This document shows positions 38,511 to 52,500 of a DNA stretch of 64,000 nt, one piece after another. This DNA comes from Epiperipatus broadwayi (taxonomy: Eukaryota > Onychophora > Udeonychophora > Euonychophora > Peripatidae): NCBI GenBank assembly GCA_028023455.1, contig JAQFVV010000012.1, positions 12,536,864-12,600,863 on the forward strand, in the 5' to 3' direction. The position numbers and the translations under genes were made by a program. Position 1 is the stretch's first letter. Each line of letters starts with the position of its first letter. Below the pieces are notes generated by a model that saw nothing but the letters and a program-made list of their open reading frames with translations, had not been told where the DNA came from and ran no database searches.

Positions 38511-40548
38511 AGTTAATAAATTGATTTTATATTTATTAAATTTTCTGGCTTTCATCTTTCATGATTTTGCATTGATCATATAATAAATAAATATGGTCAT
38601 ATGGTATTATTGTAATACATTTAGTTAAAAGTACATTGTTGTAGAGTAATGTTATTATATTTATTGCTAATATTAGTACACATAATTTAAATAATAATGC
38701 TTAGATACTATAAGATATGGTTGGATACAATAAAATACCCTTTACTATTTAGCCATATCGATGGTAAAAATTTACAGCTGAAGATTAACAATACAATAGA
38801 CATATTTATAATACTTAAATATTTTAAATCTTGAGATAACATTAGATTTGTTATATGTATTATAAAAACTTCATTAATATACACTTTATTGTATAACTAT
38901 CAATATTCTGTTTACAGGAAAGAGTTATTATTGTTATCATATCCATTTAGTATTAGTAAATTATTTGTCTGTTACAAGTTAGTTAAGTTAAAGTGATGTC
39001 AAGCAACTTCTGCTTAAAAAAACATTTCATCAGTTACAATATATTAACAAATAAACTTTATGCAGAATTTTTTTAGCAGCGTTATACATAATTCATTATT
39101 TATTTTATTTGTAAAAGCAGTGTTTTAGATTGCATAAAGTAGATCAAAATATTGAATTTCATAATGTTGAACAAGTTAAGATAATAACTTATTAAATGAC
39201 ATGATTACTTCATAAAGAATATTGAACAGGAAAGATATTTAAAGAATGTTATATTAAAAAATAATAACTATAAACAAATTAGAAGTATTGTAGAACATTT
39301 ACGAAGAAATAAAAAACTTTACTTGGAAGAAAGTATGTCTAGAAATCTATGTCAGTTTAAATTAAAAACAAAAACAGGGAATGACAAGAAAATGAAAATG
39401 TTAATTTAATGTATAAAGACAACTGAACAACAAAAAATTAAAAAGAAAAAAAAAATATGTATAATTTCACAAATGTTATATTCACAGATAAAAAAAAAAA
39501 TAAAGAAAACAAATATATAAATGTATAATAATGTTAGAAATAATATTAAAGCAAGGACAGTAATACAAAAACATACTAAAATATAGTTTTGAAAATAAAA
39601 ATATTAAGATATACATGAAATATATAAATTGACATTCAATGTAAATAAATAAAAATAACAACAATAGAAACATATATTCAATAACCAGTGATGATTATGA
39701 TGTATTATTATTTGAAGATCTTAATGTATTATGAGATTTAGCAACTCCACTTTACATACAAAATAATATTTTTAATGAAAGTTTTTATTTGGATAATAAA
39801 AAAATGTTATAGATTTTCTGTAATCGATGACTTGATTAATAATCTGAAAAATAATTGTCTTTAAGAAATGGGTTTTTTACTGTTTGATGTGGAAAATCTC
39901 TCAATGAAATATCTGTTTGATATCATTTTCAGGAAACAATGTTCAGATATTGTTTAGCCTTGTGTGATTTAGTGTAGTGTTAAATTTTTAGATTCTGGAA
40001 TATTAGGTACTCAGATCCTCTTCAGTTCTGGCATTTCTCTACCAAACTTTTTATGAACTCTTGAGCAATTAAACCATTCAATTGTTTATTTTATTTAGAA
40101 ATCATTTCAATGGATCTGACTAAACCTTTTTTTTCTAATATAATTTTTAAATCAATTAAGAATAAAAATTGATTCATTGCCCACTTGTGTCATAAATAGA
40201 TCATATGAATTTTTACTATTATGAACATCATCATCACCATCAGTGGAGGTGGCAGTGGTAGCTGGGACAGTGGTGGCATGGGCAGTGACAGTGGTAATGG
40301 CAGAGGTAGTTATAGTAGTAGTTTATGTTACTAGATGGCGCTTTTTAAAAGCACTTAACTAATATAATAATTCAGTTCTTATTATATTTTTTTCATATTA
40401 CCTAATAGCTACAAAATTTAAAACTCAAATGAGTTAAACAAACTGAGTAAATATCAGTAAAAAAAACATAAGATTATTTTTGGGCTTTAGTATATTATAA
40501 ATTTAATATAAAATAAGGAAATATTGGGTTTTCTTTTGTATATTTAAA
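38511..40548. other. AT-rich DNA; short Gly/Ser-coding triplet repeat
   Basis: Mostly featureless. At 40221-40334 an imperfect GGT/AGT repeat gives a 37-codon frame (MNIIITISGGGSGSWDSGG and on) that ends at TAG. It is most likely a degenerate trinucleotide repeat rather than a gene. Confidence 0.5.
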
Positions 40549-41517
40549 ATGTCAAATATTTCTAAGGAAAATTCTACTTATATTAATATAATAACAAATC
40601 CAGAACAGCATGCCAATTTTTTAAATTGTTAAAACCGCTGCTGCAAACTCTATTAACTTCAGTTAAATCACCTCCAAGGAAGATTACAATTTTATCAGGC
40701 AATTTATAACTCGAAAATTTTTCTTAACTAAACTATGTCAATGTAATCTAAAATAATACTAGTACTAATATTGCAATAAAAGAATGTACATCTATTATTA
40801 ATGAAGAAAATAAACTTAAAAAATCACATAATTTAACAAAATCTAAAAATAATAAACTATGTTTTTCTACAGTAAAAACTAATAAAAACTTAAAGCTATA
40901 ACAACTGATCAAGTAAATGATGATTTTTTTAAATATAATTTATAATGATGAAACTCAAATACCTTTAGATGATCAAACAAATATAGATAAGTAACTGATG
41001 AATATTAGCTTAATATTACCCAGAAATTTAACTTAACAGTACATTTCTAACATTTAAAAATAAAAAAACTTTAATATTAGCCTTATCTATTATAAAATTT
41101 TTTACTGAAGAATTCTATATCTTCTTAACAGAAAAGCCTTTTTTTGGGGGGAATATGCTATATAAAGTCCTGAGTCATCACAATAACAGATACCTAATGT
41201 TGGAATTCCATAATGAGTCACAAAAAATATACTTCAAAAATACACCAAATTGTTAAACAACAAAATTATTTGTTATGTGGACACTGGGAGAAACATCACT
41301 TTAGCTTATCAAATCAAAAATTATATTAATTATATTGAAAAAGATTTACAATTTCTACTCAGTAACTATGACAAAGTTTCCAACTTTTAAATACCTCTTG
41401 GAGAAAAGAACTTCACTCCCTGTATTAACAAAAATACCTACATTACCCACTGACATTCCTACATTACACTCCACTGACACATCTTGACTAGGATGTATTT
41501 CCACAATATTTCTACTT

Positions 41518-41569
41518 AAATCACTAAACATCACATGATCACTACTGTATGGAGAGTTTTGCCTGTTTT
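41518..41569. mobile_element. 52-bp family A fragment with perfect 13-bp target duplication
   Basis: AATATTTCTACTT occurs at 41505-41517 and again at 41570-41582. Between them are only AAATCACTAAACATCACATG and on to GGAGAGTTTTGCCTGTTTT, which are the two opposite termini of family A brought together. It lacks the ribozyme. It pins down both ends of the family. Confidence 0.8.
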
Positions 41570-42149
41570 AATATTTCTACTTCAGAGCCAGAGATCATAT
41601 TATTAAAAACTTTGTAAACTTGTAGTCTCAAAAATGGTAAGACATACCATTTTATAAAAGAAACAGTCTATAATGCCAAACACTTCCATTCAACAACTAC
41701 AATCAAATCCTGCTGATTTCAATGGTGTTATTTCAACATTATTAATATTAAGAGTAGTGAACTTAACATCAGGCAAAAAGCAGATACCATGCAAAAATAA
41801 TGTGAAATCTATATACAACAACCAATAAACTTGATCAAATAAATCAAAATGATATATCAAATGACATAGAAATAGAGTTCCTAAAAGTCATGCACCTAAC
41901 TTCTCAATTATTATCAGAGGATAATGAAGAAAAATTTCATTTAAAACCAAAAAGAAAAAACTTAAGACATCTGGCATGGATAATGAAAATGCATCATTAA
42001 TTTTTATGACAAAATAAAATCCATCAAATAATAATAATTCACATTGAATTAAAAATAATTTTCATTTATCACCTTCTATATTTTCAGAGCGACTAATCTT
42101 ATTAAAAGGTATAGAAAACCATAAAAGAATTCATTAAGGTAAAAAAAAT

Positions 42150-45100
42150 TTCTACAGACCAGGGATATACTTTTTTCTATCTGAATAAGATATGTTTAGC
42201 CTAATTACAGTATAGCATTATTATGTATATTCACATATTTATAATTAACAATCATTTAAGTTATTTAATCTTCCCTAACACATTACTATCTTTCAATCCA
42301 AATTACTGGTATTAGCTTAGTTTAATTAATAATATATATTTTACAAATTTTATAATCTTAAACCTTACAAAGATTAATGTAAGGGGGATAAATTCCCCAC
42401 AAAGGCTTAATGCAACTAAAATTGGATTGAACAATTTGCCCTCATATAATTATATTTTCAAAAACTAAATATCCAGTTAATGCTGTTATAAATCCATGTT
42501 TATTTTTAAAAATATCTTCATATATAAAATCCAACACAGCTTCAACAGGAATTGGCATCCTTGTTAATCACAAGTTTCTTTCAAAACCTTTAAAATTCTT
42601 CATATAAATCAAAATGTATGCAGTGCTACTTTCTAACATATTGCTTTCAGTATTAATATAATTGTACTGTACTTATAACACAAATCTTCACTGGTACATA
42701 ATATTAATAATCAAATTAACTAAGAGATTTCAATATATTATATGCAAAATTCATCTCAAAATATTTGCATTTTACCATTAGACGACTAATGAGTGCACAC
42801 AATATCTTCTTAAATACTTCTGTTTTCTTTTATACTAAAAAAAGCTTTCTCGATCATCTTTCACCTAATATGGAATTTACTATTGCCTTTTTAAATCAAC
42901 CATTACTCCTACTTAATAACATTGTAAGACTGCTTCTCAAAATCTCTACTCCAGAGGCAATATTTTACAAAAAGTATATTTATTCCAAAAAATAAATATT
43001 GTTTCTCTAGATCCAGAAGAAATTTGGTTCTCATTCACTATTATTATATCATTAATTAAATTTTATACCAAAGAAATAAGACCGTCCACAGCACTTATTA
43101 AAAATCTTGATTTTCTATATTTGAAATTAAAAAGTACTTCATGTGACTTCTTACCCATATTTTCCATAATCTCTCTTAAATAAGAATAAAAAAAAAAACC
43201 TATCCATTAAAAAAAATCAAAATATTCGTCACACAACACAATTGATCTAGGAACTATATAAGATGAGCCCTTGACCACAAAGTCAAAAATATTATATCAT
43301 CTTCCATAATTATAAATGATCAATTTATTATTAGAAAAAATATGCTACCTCACATATTCTTTCATTTTAAAGCTAAACTTCATGCTTTAATAAACATAGT
43401 TATTTCTCTCTTTATGTTTGGTTTAAGTACAGGAAACCATGAAATATCCAAAAAAGAAATCATCTGAAAGTTTAACTTTTTTTCAATTAGCATCCCCCCT
43501 GTCCTCATGCAATAGCATATTTTTTAGTAATTCACCTTCTGTGTTTTATAATTCCAACAATACTAAATCTTCTATCTTATCTTGCTATTCAAAGTTCTTT
43601 TTTTTTAAAAAAAAATACTTTCAACTCTTAATAATCTAAGACCCATCTTAATGACTCCTATATTAATCAATATTATAGAATCCAATATAAAAAGTAAGAT
43701 TCAACCCATCCTCATTCCATTAATCTATCTGTTCTAATTTTCTAAAAAAGAAATATCCACATTTGTTGCAATTACCTATTTAAGATAATAACTGATCATG
43801 TAATATAATTAAGGAAAGCAAGTCCTATAGCTGTGTAAGTAGACATTACTGCTGCATTTGACTCTTGTGGTTGATCTATTACACACGCTAAAAAAACAAA
43901 GTTTCTTTACCAATAATTTATATATTAGTTAATTTACTGCTTAATAGGCTAAAACAAATTACACTTAATGGTAAAACATTGTGAAGCTTCAGTCTATACC
44001 TTAGTGATTTCTTGTCATATCACTTTTCTTCATAACTTATATAAATCCATTACTTTAAAAAATACAAAAAAAGACTTCCAGGAGTATACTTTTCTATTTT
44101 AAAACCAAATTATTGACAATATAGCTTATTGGATGATTTAATTATCATCCTACCACCTAAAAAACATTTACCTAAGCTCACAAATGTACTTTAACAACAT
44201 GCAAGCAAATATCATCTCAAATTTGAACAATAAGTCATGTTCTTCAAATATATCTAGAAAATCTGTATATCATTAAATTTATGTATGTGGCTGTATTATA
44301 ATAGCCTGAGGGAGAAAAATATTTTGAATGAATTAAAAAATAAACTCAGTGTGGTGTTATTAAAATTGATACCAACAGTAATTCTTGTTTTAAAAAGTAA
44401 TTAAAAAAATGAAATAAAATTACTCATTTGACTGCTTTATTATAATCAGTTTGATTGCTTTTTATAATCACTTATTATAATAAAAGGTTTTCCAATCTCT
44501 TTCTTAGTAAATGCAATGAAGTCTAAAATTCAAAATAATCTCTTCACTTCTATTGAAAATATTATCAATTCCTTATCCAAAGCATATCTTTATATTCATG
44601 CTAAGATCTCTCTCATTAATATGTTTCTATTACCCAAGACTAGTTATTATATATCTATTATTAAATTTACTAACTCTTTCATTAAAAAAAGTAAATTTGT
44701 TTTGTATAAAGATTATCTGGGGCAAAAAAAAAAAAAACAGTTGCAATTAGCATTAGAGTATGGTCTATCATTAATTACTTACCTAAAAAAAGGCAGTAAA
44801 TGTAGTCAACAGATTTATACCAATATATCCACATATAGAAAGCTATATTCAGACAACACCAACAGACACATTACCATAAACTACTCTTTTATTAAGCAAC
44901 TAATCAATTGCTTAACAAAATATTCACCTATGGCAGTGGTCTTCAACCACCGGGTTGCGGCCCGGTACCGGGCCACAGAAGTTGTCTGTCGGTCCGCAGT
45001 TAGACTGCAAGAAAGCTTATAATAACAAAATAATAAGATTCTAAACTTTTAATTAATATGAACAATTTTTATTTATTTTTTCATCACATTTATTAAAAAA

Positions 45101-46337
45101 AAGAAACAGAACAAAAATACCACAAAATCTAATCAATCATACATAAATTAATTTGTTTTTCTATTTAGCACAGATGTTTATGGGGGGGGGGGGTTTAGAA
45201 AGTTTGTTATTACACAAACTCCAGTTGTCTTTTGATAGCCAATCATGGCTGCTTGTCAGCGTTGTTAAAACAATAAAATGTAACATGACTTTTTTTGATC
45301 TCTTAAATTTTTTCTACTCTCTCTTTTAATATTTCATTTTTAGTGTTTTTTTTTTTGGCTGTAAGGCTTTTACCTTTTTTAAAAATAAAAACCCAAAAAT
45401 AAGTTCTGTTTCTAACTTTTGCAAAGTATTTCTCAATACACCCCCACCACCCCAAAATATAGTAAGATCAAAACTTTTGACTTTTTCAAGTTTCGTTTTC
45501 TTTTTTTTTGTTTAAAAATATGCCCACTTTTTTTTGGCCTATAAGGCAATATTTTTTTTAGGCTTTATTTGTATACCGTTAAAATACTAAAACTTTTATT
45601 TTTAAAACCAATTTCTGTTACCTTTTTTTAAAAATAAAAACAAACAAAAAATAACTTTGGTGTCTATCTTTTGTCTCAGTGTTGACAACGTATTTCTCAC
45701 ACACACACACCCCAAATAAAAATTTATCTGTAAACTTCTGCTGGTCCGTGAAATCTTATCCTTACTTTTACTGGTCTGCAGGTGTGAAAAGGTTGAAGAC
45801 CACTGACCTATGCAATAATCTATTCTAATAAAATTAAATAATGAAAAGCATATGAAACAGTAAATATATCTGAACACAACAATCTTCAGTCATTACTTAC
45901 TTTTTCCAATAGCCACATGGTATATTTGGACGTTTTGATTAAGATCAATCTAGAAGTCTTTCTACAAATAGCTTTTTATCCAATAGATGTGTAATATACT
46001 GGTAAAGGCTAATATATATAGAATCTGCTTCTTATATCATAGACAAAAACAAAGTATAAATTATTTTTTTATTCAATGTCCAGCACTACAGACATATATT
46101 CTTATAAGCACAATCATCAAATCATCAACCTCCTCACTTTTCATATTAATAAAGAGCATAATCAGAGAACTATTTCCAAAAATTAGAATTATTACATTTT
46201 TACTTTCCACTTTATGGTTTCTGATATGTCACTTCTATTTTAGAAGCTTAGTGTTGCTTCCACCATTACTTGAACCACTAAATTATATCTTTAGCAATTT
46301 AAAATATTTTCCATTAATTGTAAATATATTATTTTAA
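42150..46337 (+). pseudogene. LINE ORF2 remnant: endonuclease, reverse transcriptase, C-terminal motif
   Basis: STGIGILVNHKF near 42550 fits the middle of an AP endonuclease. VDITAAFDSC at 43839-43868 is reverse transcriptase motif A with its catalytic Asp. LLDDLIIILPPKK from 44126 is motif C (DD at 44132-44137). Then KAYLYIHAKISLINMFLLPK and YKDYLGQKKKKQLQLALEYG (44516-44933) match the L1-type region after the polymerase. After the hAT insert, HRQKQSINYFFIQCPALQ gives the C-terminal Cys-His block. Stops between these blocks make it non-functional. Confidence 0.7.
44934..45805. mobile_element. Non-autonomous hAT transposon, 872 bp
   Basis: Perfect 15-bp terminal inverted repeats CAGTGGTCTTCAACC match the hAT/Charlie-type terminus. 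The 8-bp flanks ACCTATGG (44926-44933) and ACCTATGC (45806-45813) differ at one base, the duplication length diagnostic of hAT. GGTCCG motifs lie near both ends, and a 16-bp palindrome GGCCCGGTACCGGGCC is at 44959-44974. Inside is a run of 12 G and a partial internal duplication (about 45353-45460 against 45530-45715). There is no transposase frame. It splits the LINE ORF2. Confidence 0.9.
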
Positions 46338-46520
46338 TTGTAAATTATTTTGTATGTCTACAAACTATATCATAATTAATTTTCAACATTGTAATTACTG
46401 TGTAATCTAAATCATTTATCAATAATGCAATTACTGTGTAATCTAATCATCATCACAAATGTAATAATTGCAATCATAAATAAAGTTTACTTTAAAACTA
46501 CTACTACTAGTAGTAGTATA

Positions 46521-49500
46521 TATTAATGCTTAAGAGAAAACAAAATTTTATAAAGGATTTAAAAATGTATTTCCAAGCAAAATTTCTGAACAACACATAT
46601 AAAAATATGCCGTTTATATTTTGTAATTATTATTATGGAAAAATTCTATTGAATTGTATGTACAAATGGAGACACATATACACAAAAAAATATTTTATGA
46701 AGAAATATAGAATAGAATAATAACTAGAGTATAACAAGACAGAATCTTTTAAAATAAAATAATTACATTTAAGATTACATTTACTTAAGATTGCAGATCA
46801 AACAGTGCCTATAAATTATATGCGTGCATGCATGAAATTTTATATTTTTAGATTTAGTTAATTTATAAATGAAAAAATAGCAAAATTTATTTAGTTTGCT
46901 TAATTTAAAAGATTTTTATCTAATAATATCATTTAATTAAAAAATTGATTACAAAAATTAATTGAAATAAATGTATGATAACTTTTATGTTTTATGGGTT
47001 ATTTGTTTTAAAATAAATGAGTGTAAAATTATTTTAGACCAAACAAAATAAAGCAATTGAAGAGTTTGAAATTCTCTCTCTCTACTTCTTGTTCCCTCTC
47101 TTCCTCCCCTCTCCCTCTCTCAGAGTGTTCTCTCTCTCCCTCTCTTTCTCTCTCCATTTTGAATGGTGTCTGAAAATGTTTTCATGCTCTAACATAAATT
47201 CAAGCAGCTTTTATCATCTGCAAACTTTGTAACCTTAACAGTTTTTTTAAATTTTTCCATAAAAAGTAAGGAAAGATCAAAACATAATGGGAAATATGAG
47301 TTAATCCAGACATCATCTAACCGACAGGTATAAATACCACTGCTTGAAAAAACTAGTTAGTTTTCAAACAGTTTTAATGCATACAAAATCCAGGCAAATT
47401 AAAACTTTAAAATAGCCATTTTATTCATCTTCATCACTTATGATTTCACTCTAGGTATTTTGCCTAACTGGTAAAATGTCTTTTTCTCTTTGGACTAAGG
47501 AAAAGGATAAACAACAATAAATAAACAAGGAATTATCATTGATTATTATTTCAAGAAAATTTCATTTATTGCAGTCACTTGTTAATGGAAACATTATAAA
47601 TTTACTTATGGAATATAACTAAGGTAATGGTGAAATAGCTGATATTTTCATTAAATACATCTAACAACTTCAATCAAGTGACATATCTTTACTTAAAATA
47701 ATGAACAAACAACTGTCCTCTTTATTTAAAAAAGTGTGAATATCTTGTCTCAATATTATGGATTATATCATCATGAATTAATGAAAGAAAAATTTTAAAT
47801 AAAAAATTTCCGTTCAAATATACAGTCATAAATTTTATAGCTTGGTGAAATACTGAATTTATATTGAAATCAAAGAAAACAATATGTTTATGGATTATAG
47901 CCTATTACTTGGTCATATATAATATAAAACTACCTGTACTTTATAGAAAAATGGATTAAATGTGTATTAACTAACAGATTAATAAAATACTTATAATGAA
48001 AGATGTGATGAATGCCAATTATTTGGATATAAAGTTAAAGTGTTTTTCAAATGTATTAAATTGCTTTTCTTTTGTGTAATGAACTATAATTCATCTCCAG
48101 TGCTTGACAAAATGTATTATGAATTACAATGCCAAATATTTTAATATTGCTAATGGATTGTGAAATATGTATGCAAAATATTAAAATATTATAAAAATAA
48201 AATTTATCAGCAAGGCTTAAATTGAATTAATGTCTTAAATATAATCTACATTGAATTGACAAATTTGCTTAATGGAATTTTATTAATCTTCATATTAAAT
48301 TTAATAAGGATTAAATTTACAAAAGCAATTTAATTGTCTTTAATATAATCTTAGATGCTTTTATTAGAATGTTTTAGTGAATTCCCAAAAACATTATAAT
48401 ATTAAACTGATGGATTACATAGTGAACTGTATTATAATTTCTTCTTATTTGATTAGAGTTATTATTACTTGTGTATTAAAGAAATGTTAAAGTTCTCTAG
48501 ATATTATTATGATCATTATTATATGAATGTATAGGTAACAATTTTATAAATTTTATTATTTATAATATTGGGTATGATTAAATATATGATGTATTAGTGT
48601 AACTAACTTTTAAACTTATATAAAATGTTATGTTGAATTTATTATATGTTTTCTTGGTTCTTAAGTTTCAACCTCAAATACATGAGGAGTTAATCAATAT
48701 TAGTTAGATAATTAACTCTATAACAAATATTTTATGCATAGATTCTATCTGTTTGTATTAGTTCATTCAAATGCTATAGTATCCAATAATAAATTATATT
48801 TTATTAGTAGAGTTTTACTCCTACCAAATTATTAAGCCTTTAAATAATATAGAAGTTTAACAAATAAATTCAGAAAGAATATTAAGGTATAATAAACAAG
48901 CCATATATTTTAAATATCATTTAGGAGGGCTAAGCAAATAATTTCACTTGTTTTTAAAAGAGTGACAGACTTATCTAGTGTTATTAAGTGACTTGTGATT
49001 GGAAACAAACTAATTAAGGATACCACAAAACATTTATTGTTATGATTATTGTTAATACCCATCCCTATTTAAATTGAGGATTTATTTACATAATATGCAA
49101 CCTACTACAATGGAGGATTAATATCTTTGCATCACTGTATGATTATATACTTTCATATCCTAAGCTTAGAATAGATTGAGAGAACAAATATTAGTATTTA
49201 TTTGTTGTTTTATGTAATTTTTATAATTAATTATATTTGTTACTATTCGTTTGTAATTTATTTTTATATTTTGTAATAAAGCAATTGTTAATTTGAATAC
49301 TTCTGTTTTGTCATTATTAAAACCATCATCACTGCATATTTATGATATAAAAGATATATTTTAAGATATTGGATTACAAATAAATTTATTTGGATTGGAT
49401 ACATCATTATTGTTACTGTTGCTATCTGAAATACTAAGGTATAGGGTAAGATGGTGTATATAAAATTACTGTTTACATCTATCATATCCTAAGTTATTGA

Positions 49501-52500
49501 ACAAACTTTACATCCATACATTTATTTTCTTATTTTATATAAATTGATACATAACCCTGAGATAAAACCATTAGTTAATATTATTTTTAAAATTGCTAGC
49601 CTTAGATTAAACACAGATTAATTAAAGAAATATTATTCTTCATTTTAATCACTTGCATCATTTTCAGCATAAAATTTTATTCATTTGAGACATGAATAGA
49701 TACAATAAAATCTCTTTGTTATTTGATCTTATCAATAATAAATCATTTTCATAATTTTTAAGGCTAATGATTTTTAAGAACATTAATTATTATATGTTGT
49801 TAAAATCCTGAAATAATTGTTCACTCTAATTAATGCAACATAAGAATTTATAACCTATTTGCTAGCCTTGTTAAAATATAGAAGTATAGAAAATTGATTT
49901 ATTAATGTTTACCTTACACTTTAAATGTAATGGAATAATATCAAACCTGAGATATTAATATTGCTAGCCTTAGATATACATCTACATATCAGTGCATTTT
50001 TTAAGGTATTGTTAAAAAGACTTATAATGCAACAGATTCTGAAGGGAGTTTCTTCTATACTTGTCTTACTCTGAATACACTCTCTAATAAATCCTTCCTT
50101 CTCCTATCGTAATAAGGTTGTACATTTTATTTAGTTGCAACATATATATATTCTTTTATCTTCACACTTTATTTTTACTGGATAAATTTATTTTTATTTT
50201 TTCACTTGTATTTAGCATCTTATGTACATCAAATATGAATGTCTTCATAATTCTTGCCTTACACTTTGATACATATATTTTATGAATTTAAATTTACATT
50301 ATCAGTAATTATTATAATGACAATAAAGTAATGTATAAATATATATCAAAATTAGCGCTTATGGTGCAATCATTAAAATTGGAATGCTAAATAAGCAATG
50401 GTAAGTAGAATTATTGCAATGAAGCATAGTTTTGATAGATAATAAACACAACTACATTATATTAAAATGGAAAAAATGAACAAAAGTTTATATATATGAG
50501 AAACTTATTAGTAGCATTGTAAATAATAAAACTGAAGCAATATTAAATCTTCAGTGTGTCATTTACCACTTATTTAATATTTTATGTATTGCTTTTTAAT
50601 ATGAAAGATTTTTCTCTTATAGTTGAACCCAAATATATGTTTTGCAGGAAGGAGTTGATATGTTCATCTAATACAGCAAAAAATAAAATAACAGATAAAT
50701 TGTATGTGGCATTTTGAAGAATTGATATTATTCCAATTTTGTTTCCTATTCATTGATTTATCATTATTAAATTCTGATGATCTAGCAAAATGATAATTTT
50801 TAATAATCAATAAATTTGTTACTGCATTTTATGAAATCAAATAACATTCATCCCTAGAATATATGGACTATTGCATCAAAATTAGAAGTGTAAAATATAG
50901 AAGTAAATATTTTTTACAATTAAAAACCCCATTTATTGTACATCTCAAGTACAGATATTAATTATTAAATTGCAATAACCCTCTAATTAAATAACAAATT
51001 TCCAAACTTATAATTACTTTCACAATTTTATTTTAAAAGTCAATCTGTTAATAAGTCAACTTTTTCATGTGCCTGTTGTAATAAAAACTAAAAATGAGCA
51101 ATTTTAGCCAAGTTTCATACTTTATTATTTATAACTATTATTGTCATTATTATTAGATACTACCAAGTTGACATCACTCTTTGGTGATTCTATAAATATG
51201 TGCCTATTTATAATGTTTTTAATACAATTTATAAAAATAGTTCATGATTGCTTTTCCTACACTATTTAAAATAAAGTTTTGCTATCAGGCATATATAATC
51301 AAATGTTACCAAAATTATCACCTATTAATGCTGACAATATAGAAAATAGTAATAGCTTATTAAGAAAGAACAATAAACAATATATGTTGAATGAACCAAA
51401 GCAAAAAAAAGATAATAATGATAAGAAAAATACAGACTTTTCTTAAGACCTATTTTTAGAGATGTGATAAAACTTAGTTTAGATTTTAATATAGCTTAAG
51501 ATTATATTTAGCTATGTTATCTAATATTTGCCAAACCAATACTATATATAAGTTTTGTAAATTAGTAATATGTTTATATGTATAGATTGTTTAATTTTTA
51601 TGTTATTTGACACATCTAAATATTTATAAATCATATGCACATATATATTCATGTGTTTATATATCATTGGTAATATTAGATTCAGTATATAAAAAACTTT
51701 TATATTATATATATCGTGATGTGTTTTCAAGTTTAATTAATTATCCTAATAGATATTATAAATATATATTCATTAATATGAATGCATGTTCAATCTTTTT
51801 AGCAATTTTTTAAGGCCAAGTTTTCAATATTTTTTTTGTTGATATTACATAAATGTCAAGAATTATTATTTGCTTTAAAAGAAAATAAAAAGACAGTTTA
51901 TTATTTTTTCCATTCAGATAAATTATTCCTTTGGTCATTGCCATGAATCTATATTTTAAAAATGAATTTGAGCAAATATTGCAAAATAGATAATAAAATT
52001 CAACTTTATCATGCAAACTTGTTCCATGCAGAGAAAAGGATTTATTTACGATGTTTTATAGTGCACTTTTAGAATTTAAAGATTAATAAATGTTGATCGA
52101 TAAAACACTTATTTTTTTTTTTTTTTTACTAGATCATAGTTTATTTTATTTATTTTAAACTTTAGAGAATCTTTTTATATTTGATTTTCTTTTATATATT
52201 TATTACATTTTCACTTTTATACATATTTAAAATAATCATAAAAATCATTGTTTTATATATATAAAAGAATACCTTGTATAGATATAACTTTTGTTAAACG
52301 TTTCCATTTAATTGATAATAAAATGAAAAAAACTCATAAAAACATGTTTTAAAAAAAAAACTGAGATGTTTGACAAAAGAATTGATATGAATGTAGAATG
52401 AAAATCTGTTCTGTGGCTATCAAATCTATACAATGTGATAAAATATCTGTTATTTGTCTATGGATCTTGGATTGACAAGAATTTAGTTATATTGTCTATT

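Larger units (their letters stand above)
40549..46520 (+). mobile_element. Dead LINE, L1/Tx1-like, plus strand, with nested insertions
   Basis: An ORF1-like start at 40549 (MSNISKENSTYIN) is followed by a protein-like but broken stretch to about 42000 (FFTEEFYIFLTEKPFFGG, KPKRKNLRHLAWIMKM). ORF2 remnants follow to 46337. The 3' end has AATAAAGTTTACTTTAAAAC and a tail of ACT/AGT triplets (46494-46518), echoing the minus-strand LINE end. Distances between motif A and the 3' end agree with that LINE once the 872-bp hAT insert is removed. A 52-bp family A fragment (41518) and a hAT element (44934) lie inside. Confidence 0.7.

Noticed and set aside
40221-40334. 37-codon Gly/Ser-rich frame as a small gene
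   Set aside because: It follows an imperfect GGT/AGT triplet repeat and has no supporting context.
45602-45877. 91-codon minus-strand frame
   Set aside because: It lies mostly in the hAT element, crosses its right border and has no transposase motif.
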